From NCBI GenBank assembly GCA_003116975.1, contig BGKB01000033.1, forward strand, positions 124,001 through 188,000: DNA of 64,000 bases. The letters run 5' to 3'. The DNA comes from Aurantiochytrium sp. KH105 (Eukaryota; Sar; Bigyra; Thraustochytrida; Thraustochytriidae). Shown here piece by piece: positions 43,701-52,244 of the stretch. The notes under the pieces were generated by a model, which was not told the origin of the DNA, ran no database searches, and worked only from the letters and a program-made list of their open reading frames with translations. A program made the position numbers and the translations under genes. Numbering within the stretch: position 1 is the first letter of the stretch; each line of letters begins with the position of its first letter.

Positions 43701-44170
43701 TCAACTCGCTCCGCGACCCGTCGCAGTCCGAGGAGACCTGGCAAGCACTGTGCGTCTCGCGTCTGCAGAACGAGGGCTTTGCCTCGGTCGTCGCTGATCT
43801 CGGAGACGGTCGCCTCACCTCTTCCTCGCAGAGCTCGTACTGTGCCAACTCCGCGACAGAATACTCGCTCAAGACGGAGAGCGATGGCTGCATGCCGGGT
43901 GTCAGTGTCGAGTACCGGAACTCGGACGGCGACTGGGTGGAGGCCTTCTTCGTCCCCCAGAACCTCCCTCCTTGCGGCGACAGCCTCGATATCCTCGCCA
44001 CGGACTACCCCGAGCTCTTCCTGCACCCCATTCGTTTCCTCCAGTGCGAGCTCGACACCACGGCCTGCCCCGTGGCCTCGCACGAGGATTCTTATTGTGC
44101 AGCTGCCCAGGGCTACACGATCTCGTACATGTTTTCCCAGGCGGGCAGCGTCTGCAACGACGACGTCTAA
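40703..44170 (+). CDS. Secreted Cys-rich two-module protein, array copy 3
   Basis: Third paralogue, 1155 residues, and the closest relative of copy 2. The N-terminus (AAAAVMVAVVAVLASTTES) is a signal peptide with a different sequence from copy 2, while the mature start (CGAGGNSYIYQSNTRC) is almost the same, so signal peptides diverge faster than the body. Cores lie at about residues 122 (CKCVGDPDCVSFD) and 695 (CAAWGDPLISNF). The acidic linker in module B (SSDDSSDDSEDEQTC) differs from copy 2 in length and sequence. The central block from LATTKF to about DNSDGLVDSGN is nearly unchanged relative to copy 2. The protein ends VCNDDV, without anchor or retention signal. As for the family, an extracellular structural role is inferred only. 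Confidence 0.87.
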   Translation: MSTTQSTRRTAAAAVMVAVVAVLASTTESMAPSCGAGGNSYIYQSNTRCVSNDGVTSLESPSASYSTCCGVDTDSGIVSADDAQTCRGVTSVYPYCESPDDCDVDEDDTLIISLAVDTADASDTCCRSCKCVGDPDCVSFDSTPASWVLCDGRRQNNCKQGRSPCRRQRDHMGNRCQWVKKDPEYLGWDIDGSPCQVDWEKSGHPTMLMYQTGLFAVNLTLGERGVIDSVLITTGDAGDNYILDSDACFEHDPRLSPNDFAAAEEAWTSESGNAIPDTWSVSTPNSVEIMWKVVDDATQSIVEIYCTQPPGTSRTRLDIKRLYSLVNETDASDEDGFCVTNTIDRGLATTKFKNADDDYEFQQKCLVQTLPGTLATCKIIMGAECTPYSLDDYITEWCQNADITNTDLAGDVDECIRMLVKKGTEAERSERWTRYICQLNRVDDVDECMALVSQFGWAQFLMDNSDGLVDSGNDSSSCASSVAAYSKLEGDNATCAFGIFVEYLPSGDATDDDAVWEQAFFIPADLVPCNNELAVSGSEYAELFAYPIRFRQCSLDASCLADSACAPTLGFDVSINFSTDDCPPTTSDDGNLCFDAECPMNSDVVSNPQSVCETVPNAPLELGSCESCCVADSILSSDDSSDDSEDEQTCRQLTVQAPYCDTNQESMQDICDKLVSEEGQGVLTVDFTMDTTEMNCCRSCAAWGDPLISNFYGETSKWINCDGRNSRCSVKENVCTEQLDHAGNACVYNPDIAALIKTGSDIGAYGSPCQSNVSLSGEAILTMYETDGFRVNITNGERSVITHATIETVAGEIYALDASQCFNEDPYDAWTLASGEDAQSGSLALAFTDTDREHEKKWTVRDTASGIFMKIVCLRRVSKSGYIGGYRMNIETLIDTVTDRVSSSGFCESGTIDYGLATINSNGEVCQENIEDIVAFCRAVASPSCMKEQIVELVNDWCDTANVFSSYTNHATKCVKAIKPGRSNKNKVLADWQAVYCDAVNSLRDPSQSEETWQALCVSRLQNEGFASVVADLGDGRLTSSSQSSYCANSATEYSLKTESDGCMPGVSVEYRNSDGDWVEAFFVPQNLPPCGDSLDILATDYPELFLHPIRFLQCELDTTACPVASHEDSYCAAAQGYTISYMFSQAGSVCNDDV

Positions 44171-44413
44171 AGCCCAAGCCGTTCCCTGAATCTCTGTCTG
44201 ACTGACTTTTGAATGTCTGAATTGGCTGCGAAGCCACCACCTACATTTTCACTTTATTTTCTGACGCATGAATCATTTTCATTTCTCCACAACTCATTAT
44301 ACTACTACTACTATACACGTTACTGAGAGCAATCGCAATAAGCCGCTTTTTGGCGCCAAAAGCCAAAAATTTGGCTTCTTGGAAGATGACTCTAAAAAAA
44401 AGTTTTACCGACG

Positions 44414-44437
44414 GAGCCATGCTGGCCAGCATGGCTC
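44414..44437. repeat. 24-bp perfect palindrome
   Basis: GAGCCATGCTGG followed directly by its reverse complement, inside the candidate transposable element close to its left arm. It could form a small cruciform or hairpin. Confidence 0.8.
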
Positions 44438-44447
44438 AGGTTTTAAG

Positions 44448-44702
44448 AATTTCTTTCAATTTTCTTTAAGGTAACTCCATATGATATGCGAGGATAACCT
44501 GTGGTGTGTACCCACGTTCTCATGAGAACTCTAGCATTTCCTAGCCTAACGACAAGAGAAACATGATCCTTCTGNAATTTCTTTCAATTTTCTTTAAGGT
44601 AACTCCATATGATATGCGAGGATAACCTGTGGTGTGTACCCACGTTCTCATGAGAACTCTAGCATTTCCTAGCCTAACGACAAGAGAAACATGATCCTTC
44701 TG
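44448..44702. repeat. Exact 127-bp direct duplication around an N (probable assembly join)
   Basis: 44448-44574 and 44576-44702 are identical base for base and are separated only by the single N at 44575. Two contig ends joined without merging their overlap would give exactly this pattern. Confidence 0.85.
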
Positions 44703-45073
44703 TAGTGCATTGGATTGCAGAGCTGCGCTCCAAATCGATCGACAAAGCAGATATTGCAGGCAGTGCACGCGGCCGGTGGCGTCATCGTTCGAGGTTTTTT
44801 GTGCGATTGCAGAGTCATTGCTTGTACTGCTCAATTCTCCTGCACTGGCACTGGCAGCCCGAGTGGTCATTAGACTAGGATAAACTTAGCCATCGCTACC
44901 GTACGTCTTATCGTACGCAAGGAGGGACCGTGACGTTGAGTCCCAAAAAGAATGTCCGATTTTGCCGCTCGGAAATATTAACTTTTTGTAAACAATTGTC
45001 TACGTTATTGCCTGCTTGTGCTCTAATTAATTTTTGGCTTTTGGCGCCAAAAAGCGGCTTATTGCGATTGCTC

Positions 45074-46475
45074 TGACTGTTGCCTTCACTGCTTCATGGC
45101 TCGTTCTTTTACCTCTTGGCGTGCGTCAAGCTGCGAGCCGGTTTCCAGCCTTGGTCCTGTCGTGGGACCGATATCGCCCTTCAATTTTCGCCACCCATTT
45201 CTACCTCCGCTGCCTTGCTCTGCTCTCCAGCAACACTCACTGCCCGCCCCCGCCACGAAGGCCTCGTCGCTGACGACGCCGCTGCCGTCCGCCGCCCAAC
45301 AAACGTGGCTCCCCTCTCCCTTTTCCTTCCTCTCTTTCCACGATCTTTCCCGGCCTTATACACCCCCTAGTAGACCCCTACCGCAAAGTGTGCACTCTCC
45401 CTTTTTCTCCCTTTTCTTCCTTCTCCCTCCCGGTTCACGCGCTCGCGAGTCTCCTCTCTCGCCTTCGCCGCGGCTCATCGGCGGCCGCGCGCTGGTCCCT
45501 CGCCGGCCCCTCCCTCCCTCCATCTCTCCCTCCCTCCCTCCCTCCCTCCCTCCCTCCCTGCGCCCCTGCCGAGCGTTGCTCCGAGTCCCGCGCGGACGCC
45601 GTCACGGGGCCGCCTTCGACTGCGGACGCGCGGAAGACAGAAGAGGAAGCCCTCGCGCTTTGATTTTGTCCCGCTGTGGGGGCTCCGACTCGGCCGCTGC
45701 CCCCCCTCCCTCTCTCATCTCCGCTCTGCTCGGCGCCGCTCGCTGCTCTGCTCTGCTCTGCTCTGCTCTGCTCTGCTCTGCTCTGCTCTGCTCTGCTCTG
45801 CTCTGCAGCTGCTCTGCGCAAGCGTGACCGACTGCAAGCGCGCGCGCGCAGCCTGGCTGCTTCTCTGCACGCCTGCAGTGCTTCCCTGCACGCCCGGCCG
45901 CCCGCCTGCCAGCCTTCGGGACGCTCGCCGGGCCCCTCGGGCACCCACGCGGCGGCATCGCCATGCCGAGCCGCGTCTTGCGAAGCCTCTCCTCTCCTCT
46001 CCAATCCGAACACGCGGACAGAGGCATGCGAGCTGTGCTCGCGCACGCGCTGCGCGTCCGTCCGGCCGGCCGCAGCTGCAGCTGGCTGGCTGGCCACTGC
46101 AATCCATCAATCGATCGATCGATTGGTCAATCAAGTGGAGCGAAGCCGTGGCTGGTGACACTCCACGACCACTCCTTGTGCACCTTTTGCCATTAATCAA
46201 GTATACATTCGTTCCTCGTCTGTATGTATGTAATACAAAAGCAGAGTCGCCTGCCTGCCCCTGCATTTCGCAGACAGCAAACCCGAGCAAACCCGAAAGA
46301 AAAGCGCGTGCGCGCCCGCTCGCCCTAGACAGCTTCGGCGTCCGCCCGTCCGTCCGTCCGTACGTACGTACGCCGGTCTGCTCCGCGCGGGAGCTCTCGC
46401 CGCCGCATCCAAGGGACCGCCCCGCGCGCGGGGAGCTCGTAGCTGGCACGTGCACGGCGAGGAGGTCGCGACGCG
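45074..46475. other. Leader region of array copy 4, pyrimidine-rich
   Basis: C/T-rich stretch with (CTCC)n at about 45520-45560 and a pentanucleotide array listed separately. A GATC run (about 46107-46122) and GTCC/GTAC runs (about 46345-46371) follow. No gene was seen; antisense and sense frames here are repeat-driven. Promoter of copy 4 expected. Confidence 0.45.
45746..45806. repeat. (CTCTG)n pentanucleotide microsatellite
   Basis: About twelve uninterrupted CTCTG units, roughly 670 bp upstream of the start of array copy 4. Confidence 0.85.
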
Positions 46476-49400
46476 ATGCACGCCATGGTGGCCGGCCCCG
46501 TGCTGCTCGCGACGCTCCTCGTGGCAGGGCAAATCGGTGCGGGAGATGCCCAAGCTTCGCAATGCTCTTTAGGCTACACCACCATCTATGCCGTGCAACA
46601 ACGCTGCTCTACAGAATCCGGCTTTTCCGGCAGCGTCTCGTACAATACTTGCTGTGGCGTCCGGGATAGCGATTTTGTGTTCTTTGAAGATGACAGAGGC
46701 GTCTGCACGTACTACCAGAATGCAGATGGTTACTGCACCAGCGTTGAGGACTGCGATGTTGACGAGGGCGACGTTCTCACCATTAGCCTCACGTTCTCGA
46801 CCACTTCGGAGAGCGACACGTGCTGCCGTACCTGCAAATGCGTCGGTGACCCCGACTGTGTCTCCTTCAATAACACTCCAGCGTCATGGGTTCTCTGCGA
46901 CGGCCGCCGCAAGGGCGATTGCAAGCAGGGACGCTCTCCGTGCCGCCGGCAACGCGACCATATGGGCAACCGCTGTCAATGGCTCAAGAACGACCCAGAC
47001 TACCTTGGCTGGGAGGCCAGCGGCAGTCCGTGCCAGGTTAACTGGGAGAAGTCGGGCCACCCGACCATGCTCATGTACGAATCGGGCCTCTTCTCCGTCA
47101 CCCTCACGCTCGGCGAGCGCGGCGTTATCGACAGCCTTTCGGTGACCACTGGCGACACCGGCGACAGCTTCGAGCTCGACGCTGATGCTTGCTTTGAGCA
47201 TGACCCCCGGCTCACCCCCGATGATACGTCCGCTGCCAGCGAGGCTTGGACTTCCGCATCGGGCAGCGCAATCCCTGACGCGTGGACCGTTAGCACCCCA
47301 AACAGCGTCGAAATCATGTGGAAGGTCGTGGATGATACCACAGGCACGAACATGCACATCTACTGCACGCAGCCCCCCGACTCTGAACGGACGCGTCTTG
47401 ATGTCAAGCACCTTTTCACGCTCACTGACGAGTCTGAAGCAGAAGACGAAGACGGCTTTTGCGTGACTAGTACCATCGACCGCGGTCTTGCCACGACAAA
47501 GTACGAGGATGCCACGGACGACTATGAGTTCCAGCAAAAGTGTCTTGTTCAGACCCTCCCTGACCTCCTCGCCACCTGCAAGATCATCATGGGGGCCGAC
47601 TGCACCCCTTATAATCTCGACACCTACGTTACCGAGTGGTGCCTTGCCGCCGATATTACCTATACCGATCTTGCTGGTGACAGAGACGAGTGCATTAGCA
47701 TGCTCGTCACCACCGGCTCCGAGAGCGACCGCGGCGAACGTTGGACTCGATACTTGTGCCAGCTCAACCTCGTCGATGACGTTAACGAATGCATGGCGCT
47801 TGTGTCCCAGTTCGGTTGGGCGCAGTTCCTCGTGAGCAACTCCAACGGCCTTGATCAATCGGAGGACAGCCTTACCGCAAGCTGCGCATCGAGCGTAGCT
47901 GCATACTCGAAGCGCGAGGGTGATAGTGCGGTTTGCGCCTACGGCGTCTTTATCGATTACCTCGTGAGCGGGACCGTTGGTGAGGACGATGCCGTGTGGG
48001 AGCAGGCTTTCTTCATTCCGTACAGTCTGCCGCCCTGCAATGGCCAGCTCCTCATTGATGGCACCCAATACCCTGAGCTCTTTGCTTACCCTATTCGCAT
48101 GTCCCGGTGCTCTCAAAGCATTGATTGCGTTGCAGATCTGGAATGCGCTCCGATTCCTGGTTTCTCGGTGTCCTTCGGCTTTAGCACAGAGAATTGCACG
48201 GTGAATCCGGACGGTGAAGTATATTCTTCAGATTTGTACGTAGAGGAAGATTGTTTCGCCTCGGAATGCGAAGCGAATGAGGACGTCATCTCGAATCCGC
48301 AAACCGTTTGCGAAGCCGTCCCCGACAGCCCGCTCGAGCTCGGCACTTGCGAGTCGTGCTGTGTCGCCGAGACACTCCTTGGAGTTGACGACTCCGATAG
48401 CTCGGACACACCACGATGCCGCGAGGTGTATACCCAAGAAGCGTACTGCAATACTCTCGACGAATCCTTGACCGAAACCTGTGCAAGGCTCATTTCCGAG
48501 GAAGGTGAAGGTGTTCTCACTGTCGAGCTCAGCATGGACTCCTCCGAGTTGGATTGCTGCCGCACATGCGCCGCCTGGGGTGACCCGCTCATTTCCAGCT
48601 TTTCTGGCGAAACTTCCAAGTGGATTAACTGCGATGGCCGGAACAGTAACTGCAAAGTGAAAAAGAACGTCTGCAAGAAGCAGCGTGACCAAGCTGGCAA
48701 CAAATGCGTCTACAATGCCACGATTGCCGAACTGATCGAGATTGGCTCCGACATTGGCGCCTATGGCTCGCCTTGTCAATCCGATGTGTCTCTGTCGGGC
48801 GAGGCCATTCTCACCATGTACGAGATCGAAGGTTTCCGTATCAACATCACCAACGGCGAGCGCAGTGTCATCACCCACGCGACCATCGAGACTTTGACTG
48901 ACGTGTTCACCTTTGACTCGTCGCTGTGCTTCAATGAGGATCCCTATGAAGCGTGGAGTTCGGCGAGCGGCGACGACGTTGCGGACGGCCCCCTCGCTCT
49001 TATGTTCGCCGATACGGATCGGGAGCACGAGAAAAAATGGACGGTGCGCGACTCCGAGAGCGGCATCTTCATGAAGATCGTCTGTCTGCGCCGCGTGTCC
49101 CAAGCTGGCTTCGTCGGAGGCTACCGCATGAACATTGAATCTCTCATCGACACAGTCACCAACCGCACCACATCCAGCGGATTCTGCGAGACCGGTACGA
49201 TCGACTACGGCCTTGCCACCATCAACAAGAATGGCGATGTGTGCCAGCAAAACATCGAGGGCATTGTTCAGTTCTGCAGCGCCGTCGCATCGCCCTCGTG
49301 CCAGCAAAGTCAAGTCACTGAGAACATCAAGAACTGGTGCGACACTGCCAATGTCTTTGTTCAGGACGTCAACCATGCCCAGAAATGCGTTAAAGCCATT

Positions 49401-49940
49401 GACCCCTCGCGATCGAATGACAACAAGGTTTTGGCCGACTGGCAGGCTGTCTATTGCGACGCGGTGAACTCGCTTCGTGACCCGTCGCAGACTGAGGATA
49501 CCTGGCGCGCGCTTTGCGTATCTCGCCTGCAGAATGAGGGTTTTGCCTCGGTTGTCGCTGATCTCGGCGATGGTCGTCTCACATCTTCTTCACAGAGTGC
49601 GTACTGCGCTGCCAATGCCACTGTGTACACGCCCAAGTCAGACATTGATGGCTGCATGCCAGGCGTTAGCGTGGAATACCGGAATGTGACGGAAAGTGAC
49701 GCGTGGACAGAAGTCTTTTTCATCCCGCAGAGTCTCCCGCCCTGCGGCGACAGGCTCGAGATTCTTGCCACAGACTTTCCTGAGCTCTTTCTCAACCAGA
49801 TTCGATTCCGCCAATGCGAGCTCAACACGACCGCTTGCCCTGTAGAGACGCACACGGATTCGTACTGTGCAGCCGCCCAAGGGTACACCGTCTCGTACAT
49901 GTATTCGCAATCCACCAGCGTCTGCAACAATGATGCCTGA
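46476..49940 (+). CDS. Secreted Cys-rich two-module protein, array copy 4
   Basis: Fourth paralogue, 1154 residues. Signal peptide MVAGPVLLATLLVAGQIGAG, cleavage probably near GDAQA. Cores: module A at about residue 114 and module B at about 694. Both cores read CCRTC, whereas copies 1-3 read CCRSC in both modules, so the same change occurs twice in this gene. Module A keeps the basic CKQGRSPCRRQRDHMGNRC segment; module B has an unusually basic counterpart, CKVKKNVCKKQRDQAGNKC. The linker into module B is longer than in the other copies (about VNPDGEVYSSDLYVEEDC). Codon use is more mixed than in copies 2 and 3, suggesting longer independent evolution. No membrane anchor. A second ATG at codon 4 could also serve as start. 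Confidence 0.87.
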   Translation: MHAMVAGPVLLATLLVAGQIGAGDAQASQCSLGYTTIYAVQQRCSTESGFSGSVSYNTCCGVRDSDFVFFEDDRGVCTYYQNADGYCTSVEDCDVDEGDVLTISLTFSTTSESDTCCRTCKCVGDPDCVSFNNTPASWVLCDGRRKGDCKQGRSPCRRQRDHMGNRCQWLKNDPDYLGWEASGSPCQVNWEKSGHPTMLMYESGLFSVTLTLGERGVIDSLSVTTGDTGDSFELDADACFEHDPRLTPDDTSAASEAWTSASGSAIPDAWTVSTPNSVEIMWKVVDDTTGTNMHIYCTQPPDSERTRLDVKHLFTLTDESEAEDEDGFCVTSTIDRGLATTKYEDATDDYEFQQKCLVQTLPDLLATCKIIMGADCTPYNLDTYVTEWCLAADITYTDLAGDRDECISMLVTTGSESDRGERWTRYLCQLNLVDDVNECMALVSQFGWAQFLVSNSNGLDQSEDSLTASCASSVAAYSKREGDSAVCAYGVFIDYLVSGTVGEDDAVWEQAFFIPYSLPPCNGQLLIDGTQYPELFAYPIRMSRCSQSIDCVADLECAPIPGFSVSFGFSTENCTVNPDGEVYSSDLYVEEDCFASECEANEDVISNPQTVCEAVPDSPLELGTCESCCVAETLLGVDDSDSSDTPRCREVYTQEAYCNTLDESLTETCARLISEEGEGVLTVELSMDSSELDCCRTCAAWGDPLISSFSGETSKWINCDGRNSNCKVKKNVCKKQRDQAGNKCVYNATIAELIEIGSDIGAYGSPCQSDVSLSGEAILTMYEIEGFRINITNGERSVITHATIETLTDVFTFDSSLCFNEDPYEAWSSASGDDVADGPLALMFADTDREHEKKWTVRDSESGIFMKIVCLRRVSQAGFVGGYRMNIESLIDTVTNRTTSSGFCETGTIDYGLATINKNGDVCQQNIEGIVQFCSAVASPSCQQSQVTENIKNWCDTANVFVQDVNHAQKCVKAIDPSRSNDNKVLADWQAVYCDAVNSLRDPSQTEDTWRALCVSRLQNEGFASVVADLGDGRLTSSSQSAYCAANATVYTPKSDIDGCMPGVSVEYRNVTESDAWTEVFFIPQSLPPCGDRLEILATDFPELFLNQIRFRQCELNTTACPVETHTDSYCAAAQGYTVSYMYSQSTSVCNNDA

Positions 49941-50207
49941 ACTGTCGGTGCCCCGGATGCCTAAATTAGACTCTTCATATTGCGATTGATTCACATTGAA
50001 TTTCTGTTCTCACTCATGCTCTTTCCTTGGTGCAAACATTGACACGGCGCGCTGCCGCACTGCCTGCCCCCCTGCCCCTTTTTGAAGTGGTTGCGTTACC
50101 TTTTTGCGCTGAAGAAAAGACGAGGGTCACATGATACGAGATTATAAATCAAAGTCCACTATTAACATGAGTTTCAAGCTGCCTGCTATAATGACTGACA
50201 ACCTCCT

Positions 50208-51023
<816 letters not shown>

Positions 51024-51555
51024 CGCAGCTTTCTGCTTGGGCGATCAGATACGCTGGTTGCTAGTCTCCTTCGCTCCAAAACCCGCAAGCTAGCCAGCTA
51101 GCCAGCTACTCAGCCAGCTGGTCGGTCAGCTGCCGGGGCAAATGGACGTCTTCTGCCTCGCGGCGCGTGTCGGGGCTCTCAGATTAGTCAACTGTGCAGT
51201 GCCAGTGCGCAAGTCCAGCAACCGTCACCTTCATTGTAATACTTCTGCTGGCTGGGAGACCTGAGACCGCCTTTCTTGTCGTCAATCACCGTCGATGTCT
51301 TCGCTCGCCATGATGCGGTGTTATTGAATGCATCAGATATCTGAACAAACAGCATCCAGACGTCTCCGTAGTGTGGCAAAGCGATGCTGCTGATGGTTGT
51401 TCTTGCAGATCGCAGGCGCCTGTTGCCGTGCCAGCCATCCAACAGCAGTCTGCCAGGCGAAAGAAAACGAAACGAAACACAATTGGATCTTGTCTTTTGA
51501 GATCAAATCGCAAACACGCCGACGCATTGAAGAAGTAGGCCTACTTTGCGACAAG
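51024..51555. promoter_or_regulatory. Divergent intergenic region, coiled-coil gene / RidA
   Basis: The flanking genes point away from each other, so both promoters should lie here. Short GCTAGCCA-type repeats occur at about 51089-51119. No gene was seen. Confidence 0.4.
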
Positions 51556-52086
51556 ATGAGCGCCAATTCGTCCTCGACTCCTTCGTCATCCTCGTCGTCC
51601 TCGGCGATGGAATGGGCCACGCACCCGTTCACGCTCGGGCTCGCGACAGCGGCAGCCTTTGGCGCCATTGGCTTTGCGCTCGGCCGTGGTAGCGGAGCGC
51701 GGAAAGCCCAGGGCGCGGTGAACCAGAGCATTCGGCGCTGGCGCGACTCCCCGCGGGCCTGCGCCTCGCTCGAGCACAACGGCGTTGTCTACCTCTCGGG
51801 CCAGGTCGGCGACATTGACAAGCTCGAGACGAGCGACGCCGCCGAGCAGACGCGCCAGACGCTCAAGAAGATCGACGACTTGCTCGCCGAGGCTGGTACA
51901 AACAAGAAGAACATTCTCAGCGCCCAGATCTGGGTCAAGGACATTACCCAACACTTCGAACCCATGAACCAGGTCTGGAACGAATGGGTCGACACCCCGA
52001 ACAAGGGTGTACGCGCCTGCGTGGAGGCTCACATGGCTCGTCCTGGACTCCTCGTCGAAATCAAGATCATCGCAGCAATGCCTTGA
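51556..52086 (+). CDS. RidA/YjgF/UK114 family protein with N-terminal membrane segment
   Basis: RidA proteins hydrolyse reactive enamine/imine intermediates released by PLP enzymes. The 176-residue protein has a Ser-rich start, a hydrophobic stretch at about 24-42 (FTLGLATAAAFGAIGFALG) and then a full RidA domain at about 57-176. Recognisable pieces are SLEHNGVVYLSGQVGD, the QTRQTLKKIDDLLAEAGT helix, ILSAQIWVKDI and VRACVEAHMARPGLLVEIKI. Standard RidA proteins are about 125-135 residues and soluble, so the extra N-terminal part is notable: it could anchor the protein in a membrane or be a mitochondrial or plastid targeting sequence. The ATG at 51556 is chosen because the upstream frame starts only at TTG and would add unrelated residues. 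Confidence 0.88.
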   Translation: MSANSSSTPSSSSSSSAMEWATHPFTLGLATAAAFGAIGFALGRGSGARKAQGAVNQSIRRWRDSPRACASLEHNGVVYLSGQVGDIDKLETSDAAEQTRQTLKKIDDLLAEAGTNKKNILSAQIWVKDITQHFEPMNQVWNEWVDTPNKGVRACVEAHMARPGLLVEIKIIAAMP

Positions 52087-52244
52087 TGGTATTGATTGTG
52101 ACCAAAGACAAGGAAAGGGTAAAGGTATCAAGGTAAAGTAGGACAAACACAGGCACTTACTTTTCTAGCATATAACATTATGAATCACTTTTTCTCTCCA
52201 GACCTCGTCACCGCGGTTTTCCTTGTGGTTTCGAGCACCAGGTC

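Larger units (their letters stand above)
44327..45073. mobile_element. Candidate non-autonomous TIR DNA transposon
   Basis: The two ends form a perfect 45-bp inverted repeat: left arm 44327-44371 (starting GAGCAATCGCAATAAGCC) and right arm 45029-45073. Both arms are flanked outside by the same three bases, TGA (44324-44326 and 45074-45076), as expected of a 3-bp target-site duplication. The inside is AT-richer than the surroundings and holds no transposase. Three-base duplications are known for PIF/Harbinger-type elements among others, but the superfamily cannot be fixed from this copy. The element contains the single N of the window and its flanking duplication, so its true length may be nearer 620 bp. 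Confidence 0.6.
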
